A stretch of 41,876 bases of DNA from Burkholderiaceae bacterium (GTDB lineage: Bacteria; Pseudomonadota; Gammaproteobacteria; Burkholderiales; Burkholderiaceae_C). Positions 10,559 to 20,632 of this stretch are shown here, piece by piece. Under the pieces are notes generated by a model. The model was given only the letters and a program-made list of their open reading frames with translations. It was not told the DNA's origin and ran no database searches. Made by a program: the position numbers and the translations under genes. The stretch's first letter is position 1. Each line of letters starts with the position of its first letter. The stretch covers positions 1 through 41,876 of the forward strand of contig JAITWT010000183.1 in assembly GCA_031285125.1 (NCBI GenBank), read 5' to 3'.

Positions 10559-11893
10559 ATGAGCGCCAACGACTTTCGCATGGACAACCAATGGTTGCCC
10601 TTTACCGCGAATCGGCACTTTCGCAAGGACCCGCGCGTGTTCGTCGCCGCCGATGGCATGGCGTTCACCACCTATGACGGCAAAAAAGTGATCGATGGCG
10701 TTTCTTCGCTGTGGTGCGTGGGCGCGGGCCACAACCGTCGGTCGATCAACGAAGCAATCAAAAAACAACTGGACACGCTGGACTATGCAACGGCGTTCCA
10801 GGTCAGCAGCGACACGGCCTTTCGCGCCGCCGAGGCGATCGCAACGCTGGCGCCGGGCGACCTGAACAAAGTGCTGTTCTGCAACTCGGGCAGCGAGGCC
10901 GCCGATACGGCGCTCAAGCTCGCGCTGGCCTACCACCGCGCGCGCGGCGAGGGCCACCGCACGGTCTTTATCGGACGCGAGAAGGGCTACCACGGGGTCA
11001 ACTTCGGCGGGATGTCGGTGGGGGGCATTCCGGGCAATCGCAAAGCGTTCGGCGCGACCTTTCTGCCGCGCGTGGACCACATGCGCTTCATTCACGATCC
11101 GGTCAAACACCCTTACATCCACGGCGAGTTTCCGCTCTGGGACGAAGACCCGTTGATCGAACTGGAGCAGCGCATCCTGCCGCTGCACGACCCGAGCAAT
11201 GTGGCGGCGATCATTGTCGAGCCCATTGCCGGTTCGGCCGGCTGGTACATCCCGCCCAAAGGGTACTTGCAGAAGCTGCGCGCCATTTGTGACCAACACG
11301 GTATTTTGTTGATCGTCGATGAAGTGATCACCGGTTTCGGGCGGATGGGCGCCAACTTCGCGTGCGATCTGCTGGGGGTCGTGCCGGACATGCTGAATTT
11401 CGCCAAGTGCGTGACCAACGGCGTCATCCCGCTGGGCGGCGTGATCGTGCGCGACAAGATTTACGACACGATGATGAATGCGCCCGCACCCGAGCACGCG
11501 GTGGAGTTTTTCCATGGCTACACCTACTCGGGTCACCCGGTCGCATGTGCCGCTGCGCTGGCAACGCTCGATGTGTACCAGCGTGAAGGGTTATTCGCGC
11601 GCGCCGACCAGATGGGCAAGGTGCTTGGCGATGCGTTTCACAGCACTTTTAAGGGGCTGCCCAATGTCATCGGCATTCGCAGCCTGGGCTTGGCGGCGGC
11701 CGTGGAGCTGGCCCCGATCGCTGGTGCGCCGGGCAAGCGGGGTTACGACATCTTCCTGGATTGCTTCCACAAGGGCGCGCTGGTACGCCCGGCGGGGGAT
11801 GTCTTGGTCATCGCTCCGCCGTACATCGTCGAGTCATCGCACATCGACACGCTCGTCAACACCTTGGCCGATGCGATCCGGGCTCACGCCTGA
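10559..11893 (+). CDS. Omega-amino acid--pyruvate aminotransferase (class III PLP)
   Basis: MDNQWLPFTANRHFRKDPR...NSGSEAADTALKLA...LLIVDEVITGFGRMG...FFHGYTYSGHPVACAA. Confidence 0.93.
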   Translation: MSANDFRMDNQWLPFTANRHFRKDPRVFVAADGMAFTTYDGKKVIDGVSSLWCVGAGHNRRSINEAIKKQLDTLDYATAFQVSSDTAFRAAEAIATLAPGDLNKVLFCNSGSEAADTALKLALAYHRARGEGHRTVFIGREKGYHGVNFGGMSVGGIPGNRKAFGATFLPRVDHMRFIHDPVKHPYIHGEFPLWDEDPLIELEQRILPLHDPSNVAAIIVEPIAGSAGWYIPPKGYLQKLRAICDQHGILLIVDEVITGFGRMGANFACDLLGVVPDMLNFAKCVTNGVIPLGGVIVRDKIYDTMMNAPAPEHAVEFFHGYTYSGHPVACAAALATLDVYQREGLFARADQMGKVLGDAFHSTFKGLPNVIGIRSLGLAAAVELAPIAGAPGKRGYDIFLDCFHKGALVRPAGDVLVIAPPYIVESSHIDTLVNTLADAIRAHA

Positions 11894-12065
11894 TCTGCTG
11901 GCGCAGGCTGATTGCGTTTTCCCATAGCGCGCCTCACTCAGAACATGTGAATGCGTGAGGCGTGCCCGGGCGCGGCATGGGCAGGTCCATGGCGCTGTTG
12001 CTCAGGAAGCGAAGACCCCCGAAACCGCGCAAGCCGCTATCCAGGCGGCTGTCTTGAAGGGGAGA

Positions 12066-12090
12066 CCAACGGCCGGCCACCGGCCGTTGG
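12066..12090. terminator. Perfect hairpin between convergent genes
   Basis: CCAACGGCCGG-CCA-CCGGCCGTTGG, 11-bp arms, between the aminotransferase and DUF3567 genes; no clear U-tract. Confidence 0.5.
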
Positions 12091-12095
12091 GGGAC

Positions 12096-12383
12096 TCAGT
12101 GCATCAGCACCGGGTTCTGTGCCAGCTCGGCGTATCCTGCGAGCGTGTTTTCGACTTCTTCCTGCGTCGGTGTTTGGCGCTGCCAAGCGACGATCTGTTC
12201 GCGGAACAGTTCGGCCCAGGAGCCATCCAGATAAACCTCTTTGCCTGAGCGTTTATCGACGATCTCGAAACCATGGCGTTCAAGCGTGGGTTGCGCCTCG
12301 CCGGTGGAATCGCCCACAGCCTGCCCCGCGTCAGGCAGCATGTGCAAGACGATGAAGGATTCCGAGTCATAAAGCATGTTCAT
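12096..12383 (-). CDS. Small DUF3567-like protein
   Basis: MNMLYDSESFIVLHMLPDAG...RHGFEIVDKRSGKEVYLDGSWAELFREQI. Confidence 0.8.
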   Translation of the reverse strand: MNMLYDSESFIVLHMLPDAGQAVGDSTGEAQPTLERHGFEIVDKRSGKEVYLDGSWAELFREQIVAWQRQTPTQEEVENTLAGYAELAQNPVLMH

Positions 12384-12560
12384 GGCAGACTCTCTAAGAG
12401 GAGGGCTGGAGAAAACCAAGATGGCAGCATTTGCGCTGGTTTCAAGAAGCAGGATATCCCAGAATCATCGATTTCGCCTTGTTTTTCATGGAATTGATGC
12501 TCGCGCGCAACACATGAAAACCGGGATTTAGATCAGGTGGCGGTGCGTTGATCCGCTCCG

Positions 12561-13742
12561 TCATGAGGCGCTGCGCAAATGCAACTCGAAGCTCAGGCCA
12601 TCGGATTGGTCCTGGCGCATTTGCACCGGTAAATAGCCCAGTTTGGGGGCGAGCCAGAGGGTGAGCCGGGCGTCGCTCTCGAAGCGTGGCACGCGGATCA
12701 GCCGCAGGGTCTCAAACGTGCCGGCGAGTGTCTGCACGGTTTGCGCGCCGCCGATTTCAAAGATCCAGACATCGGCGTCACTGGGGCCGACGGTTTGGAT
12801 CGAAATACGGCCGCCGGACCGATAGCGTGCCGGATCGGCAGCAATCAGCGCCCCAAGTTGCATGAGGATGCTGAGCCGGTCTTGCGCGCCGGCGAGCAGC
12901 GTGACGGCAGGATGGTTATTGCTGAAACTGACTTGCCCCGCGTCTGCGGCGAACTCTGCGATTTCTATTTTGCTGCCGCGTGCCTGCACAAAGCGCGTGG
13001 GTTCAATGCCGCTGGCACCGATGCGACCCACGCTAGTCCAGCGTATGAAAGTTTTGAACAGAAAGCGCAGCGCCATTTCTGCGTTGTAGCGATCGCCGTT
13101 TTGCGACCATCTGATTTCGCCGTAGGCGCCCGCCAGAGGTTGCGCGCCACGTTGGCCGGTCATGTCGAAGTGCAGGTGTACCGTGCTGTGAATGTGCTTG
13201 GGCTCGACTGTGCTTGGTGCGTCGCCCGTGCCGGCTTGGACGGCGTTTAGGCCCGTTGCGTCGGTCGCCGCGCGGCCCGAAGTTACCCCGCCAGAAGCGC
13301 CGGTGACGTTATTGCTGGAGGGGGCGGCGGCCGCTTCGGACGACGATGAGGGCGGTGATGAGGATGGTGATGTGGGCGCTGCGGGCAGCGCATCGTCATA
13401 CGGCAACGCGGCTTGGGGCGATATCGGCTGCGGTCGCTGAGGTTCAGGCGGTGGCGGTGTGCGGCGGTGGTGTGGCCCAGGCGTGGCGGGGCGCATGGGT
13501 ACGGGAGCGGCCGCGCGGTGCGGCGGAGAGGGGGGCGCAGGTGATGTAAGGGACGCAATTTTGATCGCGCGCATCTTGAAATGCCGCGGCGCCGGCAGCG
13601 GTTTGGGCGAGCTGACTGGCGGCAGCAGCCCGAGTAAGGCCAGATGCGCGATCAACACGCACGCCGTCAACAACAGCAATCCCATGCCCGTGCGCCAAGC
13701 CGGACGCAACGGACGGGACAGGTGTAAGGAACGCGCATTCAT
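12561..13742 (-). CDS. DUF3108-like protein with N-terminal TM and proline-rich linker
   Basis: N-terminal TM GMGLLLLTACVLIAHLALLGLLP, P/S/A-rich linker, C-terminal YNAEMALRFLFKTFIRWTSVGRIGASGIEPTRFV...LTLWLAPKLGYLPVQMRQ. Confidence 0.8.
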   Translation of the reverse strand: MNARSLHLSRPLRPAWRTGMGLLLLTACVLIAHLALLGLLPPVSSPKPLPAPRHFKMRAIKIASLTSPAPPSPPHRAAAPVPMRPATPGPHHRRTPPPPEPQRPQPISPQAALPYDDALPAAPTSPSSSPPSSSSEAAAAPSSNNVTGASGGVTSGRAATDATGLNAVQAGTGDAPSTVEPKHIHSTVHLHFDMTGQRGAQPLAGAYGEIRWSQNGDRYNAEMALRFLFKTFIRWTSVGRIGASGIEPTRFVQARGSKIEIAEFAADAGQVSFSNNHPAVTLLAGAQDRLSILMQLGALIAADPARYRSGGRISIQTVGPSDADVWIFEIGGAQTVQTLAGTFETLRLIRVPRFESDARLTLWLAPKLGYLPVQMRQDQSDGLSFELHLRSAS

Positions 13743-13970
13743 GAGCAAGCAGACAAAGGCGAGGCACACAAAGCGTGCCAAGTATGCAAATACATGCAGT
13801 CAGTGGGCGGACAAGCCTGCCGCGCTCGCTACACTGCCGGCGTTCCCGCCGCGCGGCGGGGGTGAATCATGATTCGCCAGCGCACCAGCAAGTCCAGCGC
13901 TACCCACTCTTTTCAACTGTCGCAGCGCCGTCTTTCCTTGGCACTGCGTACGCGCCACACAGTTCATACC

Positions 13971-15062
13971 ATGAAACTCGCTACTTACAAAGACGGTTCA
14001 CGCGACGGTCAACTGGTCGTTGTTTCACGCGACCTCAACCAAGCCCACTACGCTACCGACATCGTCTCGCGTTTGCAACAGGCGCTGGACGACTGGGGTT
14101 TCTTCAGCCCGCAATTGCAAAATCTGTACACCGCGCTGAACGCGGGCCGTGCGCGCCATGCCTTCCCTTTCGAGCCAGCGCAGTGCATGGCGCCGCTGCC
14201 GCGCGCTTACCAGTGGGCGGATGGCTTGGCCTACCTGAATCACCTCGAACTGGAGCACAAGGCGCGCGGCGCGCAGGCACCCGAGAATTTGCGCGCCGCC
14301 CCCCTGATGTATCAGGGGGGAAGCGATGCTTTTCTAGGCCCAGCCGACGACATACGCGTTCCCAGTGAGGCGATGGGCATCGACTTCGGGGCCGAGGTCG
14401 CCGTGATCACCGGCGATGTGGCGATGGGTGCAACACCAGAGCAGGCGCTCGAAGGCATCCGCCTGCTCATGCTGGCCAATGGGGTGAGTTTGCGTCACCT
14501 CATCTTTAATGAACTGGCCCAGGGCTTGGGCCTGCTCCAGGGCAAACCCGCCACAGCCTTCAGCCCGGTCGCCGTCACCCCCGATGAACTTGGCGCGGCT
14601 TGGCAGGGCGGGCGCGTGCATTTGACGCTGCAAAGCGCATGGAACGATCGTAAGGTTGGCCTGTGCGAGGCCGGGCCGGAGATGGCGTTTCATTTCGGTC
14701 AGCTGATCGCGCATCTCGCCAGGACGCGTCATGTGCGTGCCGGCAGCATCGTCGGCAGTGGCCCGGTCAGCAACCGGGGAGCTGAAACGCAGGGCCGCAT
14801 GGACTGGCCTAAAGGCTACGGCTGCATCGCTGAAAAACGCTGTATGGAGACCCTCCAAGATGGTGCGCCCAGCACCGATTTCATGAAATTCGGTGACACG
14901 ATTCGCATCGAAATGAAAGGGTTGGACGGGCGCTCGGTGTTCGGCGCGATTGATCAGAAGATCGTCCCACCGGACGTTCGGCGGCGCCGGCCGGCGCCGA
15001 TACCGGAGGCGGCTGCTTCGGCAGAATTGAACCGTGATGCCCGTGAGGGCGGCACCGGCTGA
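13971..15062 (+). CDS. Fumarylacetoacetate hydrolase family protein
   Basis: MKLATYKDGSRDGQLVVVSRDLNQAHYATDI...PLMYQGGSDAFLGP...MGIDFGAEVAVITGDV...GSGPVSN. Confidence 0.92.
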   Translation: MKLATYKDGSRDGQLVVVSRDLNQAHYATDIVSRLQQALDDWGFFSPQLQNLYTALNAGRARHAFPFEPAQCMAPLPRAYQWADGLAYLNHLELEHKARGAQAPENLRAAPLMYQGGSDAFLGPADDIRVPSEAMGIDFGAEVAVITGDVAMGATPEQALEGIRLLMLANGVSLRHLIFNELAQGLGLLQGKPATAFSPVAVTPDELGAAWQGGRVHLTLQSAWNDRKVGLCEAGPEMAFHFGQLIAHLARTRHVRAGSIVGSGPVSNRGAETQGRMDWPKGYGCIAEKRCMETLQDGAPSTDFMKFGDTIRIEMKGLDGRSVFGAIDQKIVPPDVRRRRPAPIPEAAASAELNRDAREGGTG

Positions 15063-15094
15063 TGCGCTCAGATGCCGTTTCTAGGTGTGATGGT

Positions 15095-16051
15095 TCAATG
15101 GCTGCCGCTGAGTTGCATGGCTTGCTGATGCCGTGCGACGAATTCGGCGTAGGTGTCGATGCCGCGCAGTCGCAGGATCGAATTGCGCACGGCCGCTTCG
15201 ACCAGCACGGCGATGTTGCGCCCGGCGACCACCTGGATGACCACCTTGCGCACGGGCACGCCCAGCACATCTTGCGTCAGCGGCGTGGAGGGCATGCGCT
15301 CGTAGTCGCGTTCAAAGCTGTCGCGGCGCACCAAGTGCACGATCAGGCGCAGACGCATTTTTCGACGAACCGCCGATTCACCGAAGATGGCGCGAATGTC
15401 CAACAGACCGATGCCGCGGACTTCCAGCAGGTTTTGCAGTAGATCCGGGCAGCGCCCTTCGATCGTGGTCTGATTGATGCGGAACAGATCGACCGAATCG
15501 TCAGCCACCAGCCCGTTGCCGCGCGAGATCAGTTCCAGCCCGAGTTCGCTTTTACCCAGCCCGGACTCCCCCGTGATCATCACGCCCAGTCCGAGAATAT
15601 CCATAAACACACCGTGCATCGAAGTGCGTTCGGCGAAGTGTTTGGACAGATACGTGCGCAGCACATCGACCACGAAGGCCGCCGGTTCAGGCGTGGCAAA
15701 CAGCGGCAATTGCGTGCGCTCGCAGATGGTGAGCAATTGCTCGGGCGCGCTTTGCGCATCGGCCAGGACCAGAATGGGCGGATCCAGCGTAACGATGCGC
15801 CGGATGCGCCGGACACAGTCTTCGGTGCTGCCGCGCAGCAGGTAGGCGATTTCGTTGGCGCCCAGAATCTGGACGCGGTTGGGATGGATGTAGTTGAGGT
15901 AACCGACCAGATCAGCGGCCGACCGGGCGTCGCTGATAACTTCGGTATTGAACTGGCGCGCGGATGCGCCTTGGCCGGCCAGCCATTCCCAGCGCAGCGA
16001 AGCACGAAAGTCCTCGAACATCGCGCTGGCGCTGATCACGGTGGGCTTCAT
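15095..16051 (-). CDS. hprK: HPr kinase/phosphorylase
   Basis: [43 protein letters not shown]; next to ptsN. Confidence 0.96.
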   Translation of the reverse strand: MKPTVISASAMFEDFRASLRWEWLAGQGASARQFNTEVISDARSAADLVGYLNYIHPNRVQILGANEIAYLLRGSTEDCVRRIRRIVTLDPPILVLADAQSAPEQLLTICERTQLPLFATPEPAAFVVDVLRTYLSKHFAERTSMHGVFMDILGLGVMITGESGLGKSELGLELISRGNGLVADDSVDLFRINQTTIEGRCPDLLQNLLEVRGIGLLDIRAIFGESAVRRKMRLRLIVHLVRRDSFERDYERMPSTPLTQDVLGVPVRKVVIQVVAGRNIAVLVEAAVRNSILRLRGIDTYAEFVARHQQAMQLSGSH

Positions 16052-16093
16052 GGGCGGGCAAGAAGACAGCGCATGCGACGGCGGCAATGCGTG

Positions 16094-16564
16094 CTAAGTC
16101 AGCGGCGGCGCGGGCTGCCAGTTGGCAATCAATTCATGCAGATGCGTGGCATCGGTGCAGGTTTTGATTTGCTCGCGCAGGTGGGTATCGCTGAGTAATT
16201 CGGCGATTTCCGAAAGAATTTCCAAATGCTTCTGCGTTGCCGCTTCGGGGACAAGCAGAAAAATCAGCAGCACGACCGGCTGCTCGTCGGGCGCGTCAAA
16301 GCCAATGGGGTGCGCCAGTTGGAATACGGCCGTCATCGGGGATTTCAGCCCCTTGATGCGGCCATGCGGAATGGCCACGCCGTGGCCGAGCCCAGTCGAA
16401 CCCAAGCGCTCACGTGCGAACAGGCTGTCCGTAATCAGTGCGCGGTTGAGACCATGCAGACTCTCAAACAGCAGGCCCGCTTCCTCGAAGGCGCGTTTTT
16501 TACTGGTGGCATCAACGTTTACCAGCACTTGAGCGGCTGGCAGGATAGAGGCAAGACGGTTCAT
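16094..16564 (-). CDS. ptsN: PTS IIA-like nitrogen-regulatory protein
   Basis: MNRLASILPAAQVLVNVDATSKKRAFEEAG...RERLGSTGLGHGVAIPHGRIKGL. Confidence 0.95.
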   Translation of the reverse strand: MNRLASILPAAQVLVNVDATSKKRAFEEAGLLFESLHGLNRALITDSLFARERLGSTGLGHGVAIPHGRIKGLKSPMTAVFQLAHPIGFDAPDEQPVVLLIFLLVPEAATQKHLEILSEIAELLSDTHLREQIKTCTDATHLHELIANWQPAPPLT

Positions 16565-16865
16565 GGCGAAAACGTTAGCGATTATGCACGCGCATCAGCC
16601 ACTGCTTCTGCCAGAAAGTGCACCGGTGCACAACTTTTGTACAGATTCATAGTTTTCGATTGGAGTGCATAGGTTTCGCGGTTGCGCCATGCCCGATATC
16701 CTATGCGCGCATAGGAAAGGGGCGCACCCCATCCCAATACATGGGCGCGCGCTGATGGACGGGGAGACGGCGTATTCGCGCAAAATGTAGAAGCTAAATA
16801 AAAAGCCTTGGGCGGGCCCGGAAGTGCCGCAGGGCAAGCGAAGCACCGCAATAGCCAGATACCGC

Positions 16866-16891
16866 GCGCTTTTGCGTGAGCGCAAAAGCGC
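16866..16891. repeat. Perfect inverted repeat (hairpin) between hpf and ptsN
   Basis: GCGCTTTTGCG-TGAG-CGCAAAAGCGC, 11-bp perfect arms, 4-nt loop. Confidence 0.8.
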
Positions 16892-16970
16892 AGACCGCAC
16901 AGACCGGGAGTGCGTCATTGGTGGCCAAAGGGTTCAACGGTTCCCTGCTTTGGATGAGGACATTACAGGA

Positions 16971-17300
16971 TCACAAATTGCGCTTTGGCGTTTCATGGTG
17001 GTGGTCCTGCAGACGATCCTTGTGGCGTGTGATCTGGCGGTCGAGTTTGTCAACCAGCTCGTCAATGGCGGCATACAGATCTGCGTGGCTGGATTCTGCG
17101 AACAGATCGTTGCCTTTGACGTGAATGTTGCATTCCGCGCGTTGTCGTTTTTCTTTTTCCTTCTGCTTTTCCACGCTCAACGTGACACGTACATCGACCA
17201 TTTGGTCGAAGTGACGAGTCACGCGATCGAGCTTGGTTGTCACGTAGCTGCGCAGCGCCGGCGTGACTTCGAGATGATGACCGCTGATCGTCAAATTCAT
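16971..17300 (-). CDS. hpf: Ribosome hibernation promoting factor (HPF/RaiA/YhbH)
   Basis: [47 protein letters not shown]...[22 protein letters not shown]. Confidence 0.96.
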   Translation of the reverse strand: MNLTISGHHLEVTPALRSYVTTKLDRVTRHFDQMVDVRVTLSVEKQKEKEKRQRAECNIHVKGNDLFAESSHADLYAAIDELVDKLDRQITRHKDRLQDHHHETPKRNL

Positions 17301-17364
17301 GACTTGACCCTTTCAGGAGATAGACGGCGATGGGTGCGATAAATAAAGAAAAGCAGAAGCTTTC

Positions 17365-18849
17365 TTAGGTAATAGCCTTGATCATGTTCTCGACCACTTT
17401 CTTGGCGTCGCCGAACACCATCATGGTCTTGTCCATGTAGAACAGTTCGTTGTCCAGACCCGCGTAGCCGGTGGCCATCGAGCGTTTGTTGACGATCACA
17501 TTGCGTGCCTTGTACGCCTCCAGGATCGGCATTCCGAAAATGGGTGAACCCTTTTGCAGCGCGGCGGGGTTGACCACATCGTTGGCGCCCAGCACGATCG
17601 CCACGTCGGCCTGGGCGAATTCGCCGTTGATATCGTCCATCTCGAATACTTGGTCATAGGGCACCTCGGCCTCGGCCAGCAACACGTTCATGTGGCCGGG
17701 CATGCGGCCTGCGACGGGGTGGATGGCATATTTCACGGTCACGCCCTTGGCCGTCAGCTTTTTTGCCAGTTCGTTGACGGCGTGTTGGGCCCGTGCCACT
17801 GCCAGACCGTAGCCCGGTACGATGATGACAGTTTCGGCGTTTTCCAGCAAGTAGGCTGCGTCCTCGGCGCTGCCGCTCTTGACCGGGCGCTGCTCCTTGG
17901 CGCCGTCGCTACCGGCCGCGGCCTCGCCGCCGAAGCCGCCCAAAATCACGTTGAAGAACGAACGGTTCATGGCCTTGCACATGATGTAGCTCAGGATCGC
18001 GCCCGAGCTGCCCACCAGCGAACCGGCGATGATGAGCATGGAGTTGTTCAGCGAGAAGCCGATGCCCGCCGCCGCCCAGCCCGAGTAGCTGTTGAGCATG
18101 GAGACCACCACCGGCATGTCGGCCCCGCCGATCGGGATGATGATGAGCACGCCCAACACGAAAGCCAGAACCAGCATGGCGAAGAAGGCGCTCCAGTGCT
18201 CGGTCACCATGAAGGCCAACCCCAGCGCAATGGTCAACAGCCCCAGCACCAAGTTGAGCAGGTGTTGGCCCTTGAAGATCACCGGGGCGCCTTTGAACAG
18301 GCGGAATTTGTATTTGCCCGAGAGCTTGCCGAAGGCGATCACCGAGCCACTGAAAGTGATCGCGCCGATCGCTGCCCCCAGGAACAGCTCAAGCCGGTTA
18401 CCCGAGGGAATGGGATGGTGCGCGAAGCCGTTGACCACCAGCGTGCCCAGTGGCGCAGGCAAGCCCTGCGCAAGGTCCACGGGCGGCGGCGTGATGCCAA
18501 AAGCCCAAGGTTCGGCCACTGCGGCGACGGCAATGAACACCGCGGCCAAGCCGATCATGCTGTGCATGAAAGCGACCAGCTCCGGCATTTTGGTCATCTG
18601 TACGCGGTGCGCCATCAGTGCGCCGACACCGCCGCCGACGACCAGGCCCAGCAGCACCCAGCTCAGGCCCAGCGGTGTGTGGGCACGCGTGGTAATCAGC
18701 GCGGCCGTGGTCAGCACGGCAATCGCCATGCCCACCATACCGAAAATATTGCCGCGGATCGACGTCGTGGGGTGGCTCAGCCCTTTGAGCGCCTGAATGA
18801 AGCAGACGCTGGCCACCAGATACAGCAGCGTGACGAGATTCATCGACAT
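17365..18849 (-). CDS. pntB: NAD(P) transhydrogenase subunit beta
   Basis: MSMNLVTLLYLVASVCFIQALKGLSHPTTSIRGNIFGMVGM...VPGYGLAVARAQHAVNEL...MPGHMNVLLAEAEVPYD. The true start is inside the supplied ORF. Confidence 0.96.
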   Translation of the reverse strand: MSMNLVTLLYLVASVCFIQALKGLSHPTTSIRGNIFGMVGMAIAVLTTAALITTRAHTPLGLSWVLLGLVVGGGVGALMAHRVQMTKMPELVAFMHSMIGLAAVFIAVAAVAEPWAFGITPPPVDLAQGLPAPLGTLVVNGFAHHPIPSGNRLELFLGAAIGAITFSGSVIAFGKLSGKYKFRLFKGAPVIFKGQHLLNLVLGLLTIALGLAFMVTEHWSAFFAMLVLAFVLGVLIIIPIGGADMPVVVSMLNSYSGWAAAGIGFSLNNSMLIIAGSLVGSSGAILSYIMCKAMNRSFFNVILGGFGGEAAAGSDGAKEQRPVKSGSAEDAAYLLENAETVIIVPGYGLAVARAQHAVNELAKKLTAKGVTVKYAIHPVAGRMPGHMNVLLAEAEVPYDQVFEMDDINGEFAQADVAIVLGANDVVNPAALQKGSPIFGMPILEAYKARNVIVNKRSMATGYAGLDNELFYMDKTMMVFGDAKKVVENMIKAIT

Positions 18850-18851
18850 GA

Positions 18852-19181
18852 TCACTTCTCCCCGCTCTTCCCGCCTTGGGGCGCCGTACTCTTGCGATCT
18901 TTTTTGCGGAACATCTCCAGCATTCGCCGCGTGACCAGAAAGCCGCCAAACACGTTGACCGAGGCCAGCGCAACCGCCAGCACGCCCATGACTTTGCCGA
19001 GCGGTGTGACGGTGAGCGCGGCGGCCAGCATCGCCCCGACGATGACGATCGCGCTGATGGCGTTGGTCACCGCCATCAGCGGCGTGTGCAGTGCGGGCGT
19101 GACGTTCCACACGACGTGATAGCCGACATAAATTGCCAGCACGAAGATGATCAAGTTGATCACGGTGTGACTGATCTCCAT
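18852..19181 (-). CDS. pntAB: NAD(P) transhydrogenase subunit alpha, membrane part
   Basis: [51 protein letters not shown]; adjacent to pntB. Confidence 0.93.
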   Translation of the reverse strand: MEISHTVINLIIFVLAIYVGYHVVWNVTPALHTPLMAVTNAISAIVIVGAMLAAALTVTPLGKVMGVLAVALASVNVFGGFLVTRRMLEMFRKKDRKSTAPQGGKSGEK

Positions 19182-19254
19182 GGCTTACCTCTTTGCGATT
19201 GGGGTTATTGGGTTGATTGACATTGGGGGGCTCGAGCGTTCGGATGACAGGGCA

Positions 19255-20376
19255 TTACTTCTTGCGCTTGACCTCGCCCCCCTGCGCCATCAGGCAGGCC
19301 GCCACGATCTCGTCTTCCAGATCGATCTTCAGTCCGCCCTCTTTCGGCAGGATGAGCTTGAGAAAGTCCAGCACATTGCGTGCGTACAGCGCTGATGCAT
19401 CGGTGGATACCAGCGCGGGCAAGTTGGTTTCACCCACCAGCGTCACGCCATGCTTGACGACCGTGCGGCCCGGTTCGGTCAGCGGACAATTGCCGCCTTG
19501 GGGTGCGGCCAGGTCAACCAAGACGCTGCCAGGCTTCATCGCGCGCACCATCTCTTCGGTCACCAGTACGGGGGCCGGGCGGCCCGGAATCAGCGCGGTG
19601 GTAATCACGACATCAGCCAGTGCTACGCGCTTGGCGACCTCTGCCTTCTGGCGATCCAGCCAACTCTGGGGCATGGGCCGTGCATAGCCGCCCACGCCTT
19701 CGGCGGCTTCTTTTTCCTCGGTGGTTTCGTAGGGAACGTCAATGAATTTCGCGCCCAGCGATTCGACTTGTTCTTTGACGCTGGGCCGTACATCGGAAGC
19801 CTCGATCATCGCGCCCAGGCGCTTGGCGGTGGCGATCGCTTGCAGACCGGCGACGCCCACGCCCAGAATCACCACCCGTGCGGCCTTGACGGTGCCGGCA
19901 GCGGTCATAAGCATCGGAAACAGGCGCGTGTGGCGGTCGGCGGCAATCACCACCGCCTTATAGCCCGCCAGGTTGGCCTGTGACGACAGGACATCCATGC
20001 TCTGCGCGCGCGTGGTGCGCGGCGCCGCTTCCAGCGCGAAGGCCGTCAGCCCGGCACGGGCCAGGTGAGCCAGCCCTTCGGCATCGAAGGGATTGAGCAT
20101 GCCCACCAGTACGCTGCCCGAACGTGCCAGCGTCAATTCCTCGGCAGTCGGTGCGCGCACCTTGAGCACCACATCGGCCTGCCATGCTGCGCTTGCATCC
20201 GCAACAATTTGTGCGCCAACCTGCTCGTAAGCGGTATCGGGCATGCTCGCACCGATACCGGCGCGGGTCTGTACGCGCACTTCATGGCCTTGCGCGATCA
20301 GTTTCTTGGCCGTCTCGGGCGTGACGGCAACACGTGTCTCGCCCGCCAGCGTTTCAGCGGGCACGCCTATCAGCAT
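19255..20376 (-). CDS. pntAA: NAD(P) transhydrogenase subunit alpha, NAD-binding part
   Basis: MLIGVPAETLAGETRVAVTPETAKKLIAQGHEV...ARVVILGVGVAGLQAIATAKRLGA. Confidence 0.95.
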   Translation of the reverse strand: MLIGVPAETLAGETRVAVTPETAKKLIAQGHEVRVQTRAGIGASMPDTAYEQVGAQIVADASAAWQADVVLKVRAPTAEELTLARSGSVLVGMLNPFDAEGLAHLARAGLTAFALEAAPRTTRAQSMDVLSSQANLAGYKAVVIAADRHTRLFPMLMTAAGTVKAARVVILGVGVAGLQAIATAKRLGAMIEASDVRPSVKEQVESLGAKFIDVPYETTEEKEAAEGVGGYARPMPQSWLDRQKAEVAKRVALADVVITTALIPGRPAPVLVTEEMVRAMKPGSVLVDLAAPQGGNCPLTEPGRTVVKHGVTLVGETNLPALVSTDASALYARNVLDFLKLILPKEGGLKIDLEDEIVAACLMAQGGEVKRKK

Positions 20377-20403
20377 TGAGATCTCCTTATAGGGATAAAA
20401 ACA

Positions 20404-20427
20404 AATGGGTAACTAAGGTTACCCATT
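20404..20427. promoter_or_regulatory. Perfect dyad upstream of pntAA
   Basis: AATGGGTAAC-TAAG-GTTACCCATT, 10-bp perfect arms, 28 bp from the pntAA start codon. Confidence 0.6.
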
Positions 20428-20436
20428 GGCGCCAGC

Positions 20437-20450
20437 TTACTCGAAAGTAA
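20437..20450. promoter_or_regulatory. Second dyad upstream of pntAA
   Basis: TTACT-CGAA-AGTAA, perfect 5-bp arms. Confidence 0.4.
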
Positions 20451-20632
20451 CCCCTTTTTGGGCAATGTTTTGACGATTTCTTTTTCGTGAGGGACTGTGC
20501 AACAGCGCAGACGGCTCAAAAAGATATTTGCGCGGATCATTGGAGATCGTCAACAGGTTTTAAGCGTCTGTGACCTTGCGCAAAGCGCTTTTGAGTTCGT
20601 CAATAAGCGCGCTGACAAGCCAGCGCACGCCG

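Noticed and set aside
14299-14320. Perfect hairpin CCCCCCTGAT-GT-ATCAGGGGGG
   Set aside because: It lies inside the FAH-family CDS and encodes part of the PLMYQGGSD segment, so it is probably a coding coincidence rather than a separate element.
17554-19119. 521-aa plus-strand ORF rich in His/Arg/Gln
   Set aside because: Antisense shadow of pntB/pntAB; no recognisable domain.
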